The notes beneath the pieces were generated by a model. That model was not told the DNA's origin. It worked only from the letters and a program-made list of their open reading frames with translations, and made no database searches. This document shows positions 16,385 through 23,191 of a stretch of 46,207 nucleotides of DNA, in pieces. Origin of the DNA: Gammaproteobacteria bacterium (GTDB taxonomy: Bacteria > Pseudomonadota > Gammaproteobacteria > S144-34); contig JALSJE010000123.1 in the NCBI GenBank assembly GCA_026989495.1, positions 1 through 46,207 of the forward strand, in the 5' to 3' direction. Numbering within the stretch: the first letter of the stretch is position 1; every line of letters starts with the position of its first letter. The position numbers and the translations under genes are program-made.

Positions 16385-16548
16385 GGAAGGTCTGAAAAAT
16401 CGCGATTTCTCAGACCTTCCCCGCGGCCACGGAGGGCCGCGGGATGGTCCATGCACAGGGAAGTGCATGACGACACGCGAAAAATCGAAATGGACCGCGA
16501 AGCACTTCAGCGCTGATCAATCCGCGCAGCATATTGATCAGAGTTTCC
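16385..16548 (+). mobile_element. Interspersed palindromic MITE-like element, copy 4 (TSD GAAA)
   Basis: A 164-bp copy flanked by perfect GAAA direct repeats (16381-16384, 16549-16552). The left palindrome GGAAGGTCTGAAAAATC has one mismatch in its partner arm; the CCGCGGCC stem and the central CATGCACAGGGAAGTGCATG hairpin are intact; the right palindrome has a mutated arm (GCATATTGATCAG). It ends 18 bp before the pepSY start codon, just upstream of its ribosome binding site. Confidence 0.9.
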
Positions 16549-16566
16549 GAAAAGGAGGAAACAGCC

Positions 16567-16905
16567 ATGCGCACGCGAAGGCAGACCATGACGGCCCTGG
16601 CGCTGGCCACGGTGATGGCGATCCCGAACCTCGCGGCGGCCGGCCGCGACAGCGACGAGGCGCGGCGGCTCGCGCCCCGCGCGGGCCTGCTCAGCCTCCA
16701 GGAGGCGGTCGATGCGGCCGAAAAGGCCTTCGGAGGCCGCGCCGTGGAGGCGGAGCTCGAACGCGAGGACGGCCGACGCGTCTACGAGGTGAAGCTCGTG
16801 CGCGACGGCGAGCGGCTCGAGGTCTACGTGGACGCCCGCACGGGCGAGGTGATCGGTCCCGAGCGGGAGCGGCGGCGCCGGCTCCGCCCGCGCGAGGACG
16901 ACTGA
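16567..16905 (+). CDS. PepSY domain periplasmic protein
   Basis: 112 residues. A signal peptide (RTRRQTMTALALATVMAIPNLAAAG) is followed by one PepSY unit: LLSLQEAVDAAEKAFGGRAV, EAELEREDGRRVYEVKLV, and VYVDARTGEVI. PepSY proteins often occur beside two-component systems and b-type cytochromes as in this locus, and may act as inhibitors or sensors; the role here is inferred. The ribosome site AAGGAGG is 8 nt before the ATG. The basic/acidic C-terminal tail RERRRRLRPREDD is unusual. Confidence 0.85.
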   Translation: MRTRRQTMTALALATVMAIPNLAAAGRDSDEARRLAPRAGLLSLQEAVDAAEKAFGGRAVEAELEREDGRRVYEVKLVRDGERLEVYVDARTGEVIGPERERRRRLRPREDD

Positions 16906-16910
16906 GCCCC

Positions 16911-16940
16911 GGCGCGCGGCGTCCCCGGGCGCCGCGCGCC
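16911..16940 (+). other. Strong GC hairpin between pepSY and the cytochrome b gene
   Basis: GGCGCGCGGCG (16911-16921) and CGCCGCGCGCC (16930-16940) form an 11-bp stem just after the pepSY stop codon. There is no T-run. It may stabilise the pepSY mRNA or reduce read-through into the cytochrome and regulator genes. Confidence 0.5.
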
Positions 16941-17004
16941 CCGGACGGCTCCGCCACCGCCGGGACACCGTCACGCTGGCTGGAACGAGAAAGGGGATCC
17001 TGCG

Positions 17005-17586
17005 ATGCAACGCTCCTGGCTCACCCGCGCCCTGCACACCCTGCTCGCGCTCGCCGTCACGCACCAGCTCCTGGTGAGCCTGGTGATGGAGGAGCCCGAG
17101 GAGGGCGAGGCCGAGGGCCTGCTCTTCGAGCTGCACGAGACCGTCGGGCTCGTCACCCTGGGCATCCTGCTGGCCTTCTGGCTCTGGGCCCTGGTGCGGC
17201 GCAGCGAGACCCCGCTCGGCGCGCTGTTCCCGTGGCTCTCCCCCGGGCGGCTGCGCGAGCTCGCCGCCGATATCGGCAGGCACCTCGCGGCCCTCGCCCG
17301 CCTGCACCTGCCCGAGTACCGCCCGGCCTCACCGCTGGCCGCTGCCATCCACGGCCTGGGGCTGCTCGCGGTCACGGGCTCGGCGCTCAGCGGGCTCACC
17401 TGGTGGCTGGGCGAGGAAGGGCTGGTGGCCCACGCCCTGGCCGAAGCGGCCGAGGAGGTGCATGAGCTCTTCGGCAACCTGGTGTGGGCCTATCTCGTGG
17501 GGCACGCGGGCATGGCCGTGCTGCACCGGCTCGCCGGCCACGACGAGATCTCGGCCATGTTCAGCCTGCGTCCCGGCGGCCGCTGA
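17005..17586 (+). CDS. Cytochrome b561-type membrane protein
   Basis: 193 residues with about four membrane helices (LHTLLALAVTHQLLVSLVM; LHETVGLVTLGILLAFWLWALV; AAIHGLGLLAVTGSALSGLTWWL; EVHELFGNLVWAYLVGHAGMAV). Candidate haem-binding histidines are H11, H44, H116, H153 and H167, arranged as in bacterial di-haem b561 proteins. It probably moves electrons between the quinone pool and the periplasm. The pepSY - b561 - response regulator - kinase order is seen in other proteobacteria. GAAAGGGGA lies upstream of the ATG. It ends 5 nt before the regulator gene. Confidence 0.85.
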   Translation: MQRSWLTRALHTLLALAVTHQLLVSLVMEEPEEGEAEGLLFELHETVGLVTLGILLAFWLWALVRRSETPLGALFPWLSPGRLRELAADIGRHLAALARLHLPEYRPASPLAAAIHGLGLLAVTGSALSGLTWWLGEEGLVAHALAEAAEEVHELFGNLVWAYLVGHAGMAVLHRLAGHDEISAMFSLRPGGR

Positions 17587-17591
17587 GGTGG

Positions 17592-18299
17592 ATGGTGGCC
17601 CGCATCCTGGTCGTCGAGGACGACGAGACCACGGCCTCGTACCTCGTGCGGGGCCTGCGGGAGGCGGGCTACACGGTGGATCGGGCCGCCGACGGGCGCG
17701 AGGGGCTCTACATGGCCACGGAGGGCGGCTACGACCTGCTGATCGTCGACCGCATGCTTCCGTCCATGGACGGTGTCGGCATGGTGCGCGGCCTGCGCGC
17801 GGCGGGCCACGACACGCCCGTGCTCTTCCTCACCGCCCTGGGCGGAATCGAGGACCGCGTCGAGGGGCTCGAGTCCGGGGGCGACGACTACCTGGTCAAG
17901 CCCTTCGCCTTCGCCGAGCTGCTGGCGCGGGTGCGCGCGCTGCTGCGCCGCCCGCGCGCCGCGCGTCAGGAGACCGTTCTGCGCGTGGGCGACCTGGAGA
18001 TGGACCTGCTCGCCCGGCGCGTCACCCGCGGCGGGCGTCCCATCGAGCTCCAGCCCCGCGAGTTCGCCCTGCTCGAGTGCCTGATGCGCCATGCCGGCCA
18101 GGTGGTCACGCGCACGATGCTGCTCGAGCAGGTCTGGGGCTTCCACTTCGACCCCCGGACCAGCGTGGTCGAGACGCACATCAGCCGCCTGCGCGCCAAG
18201 GTGGACAAGCCCTTCGACCGCCCCCTCATCCACACGGTGCGAGGCGCCGGCTATGTCATCCGCGAACCTGAGGGCATGGCTGCGGACGACGAGCTTTAG
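17592..18299 (+). CDS. OmpR-family response regulator (QseB/CusR-like)
   Basis: 235 residues. Receiver domain: RILVVEDDET acidic pocket, phosphoacceptor D53 in LLIVDRMLPSMDG, FLTALGG, and DDYLVKPFAFAELLARV. C-terminal winged-helix DNA-binding domain: LDLLARRVTRGGRPIELQPREFALLECLM, then HISRLRAKVDKPF and HTVRGAGYVI. The ATG at 17592 gives the usual MVARILVVED start and lies 5 nt after the cytochrome b stop. It overlaps the kinase gene by 47 nt. Confidence 0.93.
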   Translation: MVARILVVEDDETTASYLVRGLREAGYTVDRAADGREGLYMATEGGYDLLIVDRMLPSMDGVGMVRGLRAAGHDTPVLFLTALGGIEDRVEGLESGGDDYLVKPFAFAELLARVRALLRRPRAARQETVLRVGDLEMDLLARRVTRGGRPIELQPREFALLECLMRHAGQVVTRTMLLEQVWGFHFDPRTSVVETHISRLRAKVDKPFDRPLIHTVRGAGYVIREPEGMAADDEL

Positions 18300-19665
18300 G
18301 CTTGCCGCCTACTACGCGGCGCTGTTCGCCCTCTCGGCCGGCCTGCTGCTGGCCGTGGTGTGGTTCTACGGGATCGGCACCGCCGAGCGCGAGATCGAGC
18401 GCGTGGTGGACTCACGCCTGGAGGCCCTGCTCGCGGTCCACGAGCGCGAGGGTCTCGCGGGGCTTCGCTGGGCCATCTCCCGCGAGTCCCTGAGGCCCGG
18501 GAGCCCCTTCCTTTACGCCCTGGTGGACGAGGACGGGCGGCTGCTCGCGGGGAACCTCCCCCGTCCCCATCCCCTGCGCGAGGGCTGGGAGGAGTTCGAG
18601 CTCGAAGACGACGAGGAAGCGCTGGCGCCGGGTGCCGTCCCCCTCCACCTGCCCGTGCGCGGGCGCGGCGTGCGCCTGGGAGACGACCTGCTCCTCTGGG
18701 TGGGCCACGACGTCGAGACCCTGCACGAGCTGCGCGAGCGGCTCGGGGCGGCGGTGGCGGTGGGCCTGCTGCTGATGGTGGTGGCGGCGCTGGCGGGCGG
18801 GCTCCTCATGGCCCGTCAGGTCTCACGCCATGTCGAGGCCATGGAGCGCGCCGCGGCCGCGATCATGGAGGGCGACCTGGCGCGGCGCCTGCCCGAGCGC
18901 GGCACGGGCGACGAGTTCGACCGCCTGGCCCGGCGCCTCAACGCGATGCTCGACCGCATCCAGCGCCTGATGGAGAACCTGCGCCAGGTCTCCAGCGACG
19001 TGGCCCATGATCTGCGCACCCCGCTCACCCGGCTGCGCCAGCGCCTCGAGCACGCGCGCGTCAGCGCCCGCAGCGCCGAAGGCTGGGCGGCGGCGGTGGA
19101 AGGCGCCATCGGCGACGCCGACGAGCTGCTCGCCACCTTCGATGCGCTGCTGCGGATCGCGGAGGTCGAGTCGGGCCGGCGCCGGACGGCCTTCGGTCCG
19201 GTGGACCTCTCGGCGCTCACGGCCGAGCTCGCCGAGACCTACCAGCCCGTGGCCGAGGACGCGGGCCATCCCTTCGAGGCGGACATCGAGCCCGGGGTGC
19301 AGGTGCGCGGCGACCGGGCGCTGCTCGCCCAGCTCATGGCCAACCTGATCGAGAACGCCCTGCACCACACCCCCCGTGGCACGCCGGTGAGCCTCGGCCT
19401 GCGCCGCGCGGACGGCACGGCCGAGCTGGTGGTGGCCGACACCGGTCCGGGGATCCCGCCCGAGGAGCGCGGCAAGGTGATCCAGCGCTTCTACCGTCTC
19501 GACCGCAGCCGCAGCACCCCGGGCACCGGCCTCGGCCTGGCGCTGGTGGACGCCATCGCCCGCTTGCATGGGAGTCGCCTGTCGCTGGAGGACAATCGCC
19601 CGGGCCTGCGCGCCGTGGTTCGGCTGCCTGTCATGACCGTTCATGACACCGTCAGCGCCCGATGA
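18253..19665 (+). CDS. Sensor histidine kinase (QseC/CusS-like)
   Basis: 470 residues. Two membrane segments (RLAAYYAALFALSAGLLLAVVWFYG and AAVAVGLLLMVVAALAGGLLMA) enclose a periplasmic sensor domain of about 130 residues. Then come HAMP (RQVSRHVEAMERAAAAIMEG), the H-box SSDVAHDLRTPLTRLRQ with H252, the N-box ANLIENALHHTP, and the G-boxes VADTGPGIP and GTGLGLALVDA. The ATG at 18253 is the only good start and lies inside the regulator gene. The periplasmic signal is unknown. A perfect 8-bp dyad sits inside its last codons (19629-19648) and may serve the downstream sigma-54 promoter. Confidence 0.92.
   Translation: MSSANLRAWLRTTSFRLAAYYAALFALSAGLLLAVVWFYGIGTAEREIERVVDSRLEALLAVHEREGLAGLRWAISRESLRPGSPFLYALVDEDGRLLAGNLPRPHPLREGWEEFELEDDEEALAPGAVPLHLPVRGRGVRLGDDLLLWVGHDVETLHELRERLGAAVAVGLLLMVVAALAGGLLMARQVSRHVEAMERAAAAIMEGDLARRLPERGTGDEFDRLARRLNAMLDRIQRLMENLRQVSSDVAHDLRTPLTRLRQRLEHARVSARSAEGWAAAVEGAIGDADELLATFDALLRIAEVESGRRRTAFGPVDLSALTAELAETYQPVAEDAGHPFEADIEPGVQVRGDRALLAQLMANLIENALHHTPRGTPVSLGLRRADGTAELVVADTGPGIPPEERGKVIQRFYRLDRSRSTPGTGLGLALVDAIARLHGSRLSLEDNRPGLRAVVRLPVMTVHDTVSAR
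19629..19648. promoter_or_regulatory. Perfect dyad, candidate enhancer (UAS) for the sigma-54 promoter
   Basis: TGTCATGA-CCGT-TCATGACA is an uninterrupted 8+8-bp inverted repeat. It covers positions about -118 to -99 from the predicted sigma-54 start, a usual distance for bacterial enhancer-binding proteins. It overlaps the end of the sensor kinase gene, so codons limit its sequence. The cognate activator is not in this window. Confidence 0.55.
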
Positions 19666-19719
19666 AGCGCGTGCCGTACCAACCATCCAAAGGTTCCGGT
19701 AACTTACGAGACGGCATTT

Positions 19720-19735
19720 CTGGCACGCTACTTGC
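19720..19735 (+). promoter_or_regulatory. Sigma-54 (-24/-12) promoter
   Basis: CTGGCACGCTACTTGC matches all eleven core bases of the RpoN consensus TGGCACG-N4-TTGC, with the GG (19722-19723) and GC (19734-19735) elements correctly spaced. Transcription should start near 19747. No protein-coding gene on this strand follows before the terminator at 19833-19856. Confidence 0.8.
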
Positions 19736-19746
19736 CGATCACCGTG

Positions 19747-19856
19747 TCGGGAGGTGTGGCGGCGTGTACCCGCGCCGCGCACGGGATCCCGTCGATTCCC
19801 CACGACCCGCCAGGGTCGGCACCCGCCTATGGGGCGCGGCACATGCCGCGCCTTTT
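19747..19856 (+). ncRNA. Candidate sigma-54-dependent small RNA, about 110 nt
   Basis: Bounded by the sigma-54 promoter and an intrinsic terminator. Internal hairpins are ACGGGATCCCGT (palindrome, 19781-19792), GACCC-GCCA-GGGTC (about 19804-19817), and the terminator stem GGCGCGGC/GCCGCGCC. No convincing reading frame ends before the terminator; a GTG-initiated frame with an SD-like GGGAGG runs straight through the terminator and into the repeat. Known sigma-54-dependent small RNAs (GlmY, CrcZ) also lie beside two-component genes, but no sequence similarity to either can be claimed. Confidence 0.6.
19833..19856 (+). terminator. Rho-independent terminator of the small-RNA / two-component region
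   Basis: GGCGCGGC (19833-19840), loop ACAT, GCCGCGCC (19845-19852), then TTTT (19853-19856). It is immediately followed, with no gap, by MITE copy 5. Confidence 0.8.
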
Positions 19857-20021
19857 GGAAGGTCTGAAAAATCTCGATTTTTCAGACCTTTCCCGCGGCC
19901 ATGGACGGCCGCGGGAGGGCCCATGCACAGGGAAGTGCATGACAATGCGACGAAAAATCGAAATGGACCGCGAAGCACTATCGCGCTGATCAGTCCGCGC
20001 AGCGGATTGATCAGAGTTTCC
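19857..20021 (+). mobile_element. Interspersed palindromic MITE-like element, copy 5
   Basis: A 165-bp full-length copy with the left palindrome GGAAGGTCTGAAAAATC, the CCGCGGCC/GGCCGCGG stem, the central CATGCACAGGGAAGTGCATG hairpin, the CGCGA-TCGCG mini-stem, and the right palindrome with one G change (CTGATCAGTCCGC). No target duplication is visible (TTTT on the left, ACCA on the right). It exactly fills the space between two converging terminators. Confidence 0.88.
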
Positions 20022-20024
20022 ACC

Positions 20025-20051
20025 AAAAGAAAAGGGCGCCCGAGGGCGCCC
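20025..20051 (-). terminator. Rho-independent terminator of the RRM gene
   Basis: On the minus strand GGGCGCCC (20051-20044), a 2-nt loop, GGGCGCCC (20041-20034), then TTTTCTTTT (20033-20025). It is a classic intrinsic terminator starting 24 nt after the stop codon. Confidence 0.85.
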
Positions 20052-20074
20052 CCCCAATCCGTTCCGGCCCGGTC

Positions 20075-20350
20075 CTACCAGCCGGAGCGCTGCTGCCGGC
20101 GCGGCTTGCGCTCCTGGGCCTCGTTCACCCGCAGGGTACGGCCCTGGAACATGGCGCCGTTGAGCTGCTCGATGGCGCTCTGCGCCTCGGCATCGTCCAT
20201 CTCGACGAAGCCGAAGCCGCGCGAACGGCCGGTGTCGCGGTCGCTGATGATCTTGGCCGAGTGGACGGTGCCGTGCTGGGCGAACAGGGCCTCGAGCTCG
20301 GCGTCGGTGGTGCTGTAAGGGAGATTGCCTACGTAGATGGACTTGGACAT
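20075..20350 (-). CDS. RRM-domain RNA-binding protein
   Basis: 91 residues. A single RRM with RNP2 (IYVGNLPY) and RNP1 (SRGFGFVEM), then a short basic tail RKPRRQQRSGW. Such glycine-poor bacterial RRM proteins bind RNA and are often cold- or stress-induced in cyanobacteria and proteobacteria. The start MSKSIYVGNLPYS is unambiguous. It is monocistronic: its own terminator lies downstream, and about 230 nt of possible leader separate it from a candidate promoter. Confidence 0.92.
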   Translation of the reverse strand: MSKSIYVGNLPYSTTDAELEALFAQHGTVHSAKIISDRDTGRSRGFGFVEMDDAEAQSAIEQLNGAMFQGRTLRVNEAQERKPRRQQRSGW

Positions 20351-20581
20351 GTCGCTTTCGCCTGCTTCGCGGTGGGAGGGCATCGGCGATGTGGCCGGTG
20401 CGTCCGCACCTTCGGTCTCTACACCGGCCCCGCGACGGGCGGGCCTGCCCGGGATGGGGAGGTGACGCGCGCCGTGGGGCCTTGCCTGTAGCCCGGGAGG
20501 TCTGCCGGTATCCGGCGCCGGGCTGGACCCGAAGGCCCTCCGCCCCACGACAGGCCTGGCTCGCCGACCGGGCTGCCGCCT

Positions 20582-20610
20582 ACCCTACGCCCATCGGCCG
20601 CAACTTACAA
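20582..20610 (-). promoter_or_regulatory. Candidate promoter for the RRM gene
   Basis: On the minus strand, TTGTAA (20610-20605), a 17-nt spacer and TAGGGT (20587-20582). It would give a 5' leader of about 225 nt before the RRM start, a feature typical of cold-shock-type RNA-binding genes. The 20351-20581 stretch holds no recognisable gene. Confidence 0.4.
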
Positions 20611-20639
20611 GCGCGGGCCGGGCCGCCCCGCCGTCCGGC

Positions 20640-20960
20640 TCAGTCCCAGCGGTCGTCGCGGACCCAGACGCGGCCGTCCTCGACCTTGACGGGGAAGACG
20701 TGGACGGGCTCGTAGGCGGGCGGCGCGGTGGCCTCACCCGTGCGCAGGTCGAAACGCGCCCCGTGGCGGGGGCAGACGATCTCGTGGCCCTCGACCTCGC
20801 CGCCCGTCAGGCAGCCGCCATCATGGGTGCACACGTCCTCGATGGCGTGGAAGCCGTCCTCGAGGCGGACGACGGCCACCTGCACGTCGTCCACGTCCAC
20901 CACCTTCCAGCCGCCGACCGGGATCTCGTCCTCCCGGCCGACCTCGACCCAGTCCGACAT
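20640..20960 (-). CDS. Rieske [2Fe-2S] ferredoxin, SUF-linked
   Basis: 106 residues of the soluble, non-haem (NirD/BphF-like) Rieske type. Cluster ligands are the C-x-H of VCTHDGGCLTGG and the C-x2-H of VCPRHGARFD. It has no membrane anchor, so it is a cytosolic electron carrier. It is the last gene of the SUF operon, 165 bp after sufT with a hairpin pair in between. Rieske proteins at the end of suf operons are known; the electron donor and acceptor are unknown. Confidence 0.9.
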   Translation of the reverse strand: MSDWVEVGREDEIPVGGWKVVDVDDVQVAVVRLEDGFHAIEDVCTHDGGCLTGGEVEGHEIVCPRHGARFDLRTGEATAPPAYEPVHVFPVKVEDGRVWVRDDRWD

Positions 20961-21002
20961 GCCGCAACCCCGTCTATCCCCGCTGCATGCCCTGGCGACT
21001 TC

Positions 21003-21021
21003 GCGCGGCTGGAAGCCGCGC
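21003..21021. repeat. Short REP-like palindrome, unit A
   Basis: GCGCGGCT-GGA-AGCCGCGC is a perfect 8-bp stem between sufT and the Rieske gene. It shares the GGCTGGA(A)GCC core with two other sites in the window. Confidence 0.6.
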
Positions 21022-21059
21022 CTGCGCCCGTGCCTTCCCGTGCCTTCCAAGGTCCGTGG

Positions 21060-21078
21060 GGCCGGCTTCCAGCCGGCC
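21060..21078. repeat. Short REP-like palindrome, unit A' (inverted)
   Basis: GGCCGGCT-TCC-AGCCGGCC is the inverse orientation of unit A, 38 bp away. Two facing units resemble a minimal BIME and could protect the upstream suf mRNA 3' end. Confidence 0.6.
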
Positions 21079-21125
21079 ACGAACCACCTCCGCCGGACGC
21101 CGCCTTCGCGCAGCCGAAGGCACGC

Positions 21126-21482
21126 CTACATGAAGCCGAGCTGCAGGCGTGCCGCCTCGCTCATGCGCTCCGGGCTCCAGGGCGGATCCCACACCAGCTC
21201 CACCGAGACCTCGCGCACGCCCTCCACCCGCCCGACGGCGCCCTCCACGGTGGCGGGGAAGGTCTGGGCCACGGGGCAGCCCGGCGCGGTGAGCGTCATG
21301 CGCACCGCCACGCGGCCTTCGGCCTCGTCCACGTCGAGCCCGTAGATGAGGCCGAGGTCGTAGATGTTGACCGGGATCTCGGGATCGTAGACCTGGCGGA
21401 GCGCCTCGATCACCCGCTCGCGCAGACCCCCGCCGGCGCCTCCGCCCTGGCCCTGCCCCTGCGCCTGCTCCGTCCCGCCCAT
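21126..21482 (-). CDS. sufT: SUF system Fe-S assembly protein SufT (DUF59/MIP18)
   Basis: 118 residues. The DUF59 core is ERVIEALRQVYDPEIPVNIY-DLGLIYGLDV, with the conserved cysteine in MTLTAPGCPVAQ and the closing VSVELVWDPPWSPERMSEAA. A Gly/Gln-rich N-terminal stretch precedes it. SufT supports maturation of Fe-S proteins. It starts 3 nt after the sufU stop, so it is translated in the same unit. Confidence 0.93.
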   Translation of the reverse strand: MGGTEQAQGQGQGGGAGGGLRERVIEALRQVYDPEIPVNIYDLGLIYGLDVDEAEGRVAVRMTLTAPGCPVAQTFPATVEGAVGRVEGVREVSVELVWDPPWSPERMSEAARLQLGFM

Positions 21483-21485
21483 GGC

Positions 21486-21932
21486 TCACTCCGTGGAGAC
21501 CTGGTCCTTGCCCTCGATGGCCGCATGGAGGGTGTGCCAGGCCAGGGTCGCACACTTGACGCGGGTGGGGAACTCCTTGACGCCGGCGAGCACCTCGAGC
21601 TTGCCGAGCTCCACCGGCTCCGCCGCCGGCTCGTCCATGATCATGCCGTGAAAGCCGCGGAACAGCCGCTCGGCCTCCTCCAGGGTCTTGCCCTTGACCG
21701 CCTCGGTCAGGAGCGATGCCGAGGCGGTGGAGATGGCGCAGCCCTTGCCCTCGAAGGCCACCTCCTCGATGCGCCCGTCCTCGCCCACCCTGAGGTAGAG
21801 CGTGAGCTGGTCGCCGCAGAGGGGGTTGAAGCCCTCGGCCTTGTGGGTGGCGCCCTCCAGCCGCCCGAAGTTCCGCGGCCGGCGGTTGTGGTCGAAGATG
21901 ACCTCCTGGTAGAGATCGCGCAGGTCGCTCAT
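21486..21932 (-). CDS. sufU: SufU-type sulfur-transfer/scaffold protein
   Basis: 148 residues, IscU-like fold. Zinc/cluster ligands are C39 and D41 (NPLCGDQ), C65 (GKGCAIS) and C127 (RVKCATLAWHTL). The insert characteristic of SufU rather than IscU lies between C65 and C127. It accepts persulfide sulfur from SufS. Its ATG overlaps the sufS stop (ATGA). The start MSDLRDLYQEVIFDHNRRPR is the family standard. Confidence 0.94.
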   Translation of the reverse strand: MSDLRDLYQEVIFDHNRRPRNFGRLEGATHKAEGFNPLCGDQLTLYLRVGEDGRIEEVAFEGKGCAISTASASLLTEAVKGKTLEEAERLFRGFHGMIMDEPAAEPVELGKLEVLAGVKEFPTRVKCATLAWHTLHAAIEGKDQVSTE

Positions 21933-23191
21933 CGGCCGAACATGCTCCGAACCTTGTGCAGGCCCGCCACCAGGGCGTCGATCTCCTCGCGCGTGTTGTA
22001 GAGCGCGAAGGAGGCACGGGCGGTGGCCGGCACACAGTAGCGCTGCATCACGGGCATGGCGCAGTGGTGGCCCGCGCGCACCGCCACGCCCTCGTGGTCC
22101 AGGATGGTGCCCACGTCGTGGGGGTGGATGTCGTCGAAGACGAAGGAGACGAGCCCCGCCCGCTCGCGGGCGTTGCCGACGATGCGCAGCCCGGGCACCT
22201 CCGCCAGCGCCTCCGTGGCGTACTCGAGCAGCGCATGCTCGTGGCGGGCGATGGCCTCCAGGCCGATCCCCTGCAGATAGTCGATGGCGGCGCCCAGCCC
22301 GATGGCGCCCACGATGTGGGGGGTGCCGGCCTCGAACCTGGCCGGCGGCGGAGCCCAGGTCGAGCCCTCGAAGGTGACCTGGCGGATCATCTCGCCGCCG
22401 CCCTGGTAGGGCGGCATGGCCTCCAGCAGCTCGCGCCTGGCCCACAGCACCCCGATGCCCGTGGGCCCGTAGAGCTTGTGGCCGGAGAAGGCGTAGAAGT
22501 CGCAGCCCAGGGCCTGCACGTCCACCGGCAGGCGCGGGGCCGCCTGGGCGCCGTCCACCACCACCCTGGCCCCGTGGGCATGGGCGATCTCGACCAGGCG
22601 CCGCACGGGGTTGAGGGTGCCAAGGGCGTTGGACAGGTGCGTGACGGCGACGATGCGCGTGCGCTCGCCGCAGAGGCGCTCGAAGGCCTCGAGCACCAGG
22701 TTGCCGTCGTCGTCGATGGGGGCCACGCGCAGCACTGCGCCCGTGCGCTCGCACACGAGCTGCCAGGGCACGATGTTGGAGTGGTGCTCCATCTCGGTGA
22801 TGAGCACCTCGTCGCCCGGCTTCAGGACGCTTCCGCCGTAGCTCGCCGCCACCAGGTTGATGGCCTCGGTGGTGCCGCGCACGAAGACGATCTCGCGCCG
22901 ATCCGGGGCGTTGATGAAGGCGCGCACCTTCTCGCGCGCAGCCTCGTAGGCCTCGGTGGCGCGCTCGCTCAGCCAGTGCACGCCGCGGTGCACGTTGGAG
23001 TAGTCCATGGCGTAGTAGCGCTGGATGGTCTCCAGCACCACCTGCGGCTTGTGCGCCGTGGCGGCGTTGTCCAGGTAGACGAGGGGCCTGCCGCGCACCT
23101 CCTGGTGCAGGGCCGGGAAGTCGCGCCGCACCCGCTCCACGTCCAGGGCGGCGCCCATGGCCGCGGCCACGCTGCGCTCGGCCGTGCTCAT
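21929..23191 (-). CDS. sufS: Cysteine desulfurase SufS
   Basis: 420 residues, PLP-dependent class V aminotransferase fold. It releases sulfur from cysteine for Fe-S assembly. The Schiff-base lysine K239 is in FSGHKLYGPTG and the catalytic persulfide cysteine C377 is in RAGHHCAMPVMQ. The motif LVYLDNAATAHKPQ and the N-terminal helical extension match group II desulfurases (SufS/CsdA). The ATG at 23191 overlaps the sufD stop (ATGA), and its stop overlaps sufU, a chain of coupled starts. Confidence 0.96.
   Translation of the reverse strand: MSTAERSVAAAMGAALDVERVRRDFPALHQEVRGRPLVYLDNAATAHKPQVVLETIQRYYAMDYSNVHRGVHWLSERATEAYEAAREKVRAFINAPDRREIVFVRGTTEAINLVAASYGGSVLKPGDEVLITEMEHHSNIVPWQLVCERTGAVLRVAPIDDDGNLVLEAFERLCGERTRIVAVTHLSNALGTLNPVRRLVEIAHAHGARVVVDGAQAAPRLPVDVQALGCDFYAFSGHKLYGPTGIGVLWARRELLEAMPPYQGGGEMIRQVTFEGSTWAPPPARFEAGTPHIVGAIGLGAAIDYLQGIGLEAIARHEHALLEYATEALAEVPGLRIVGNARERAGLVSFVFDDIHPHDVGTILDHEGVAVRAGHHCAMPVMQRYCVPATARASFALYNTREEIDALVAGLHKVRSMFGR

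Noticed and set aside
16410-16610. Short reading frames inside the 163-bp elements (for example FRFF, MHREVH peptides in several copies)
   Set aside because: The same peptides recur only because the DNA repeats. Copies carry frame-changing differences and no ribosome sites.
19732-20318. Plus-strand reading frames that start near the sigma-54 promoter and run through MITE copy 5
   Set aside because: They pass through the terminator and the repeat, and their product shows repeat-derived sequence also seen in frames of the other copies. There is no conserved domain, so a non-coding RNA is the better reading.
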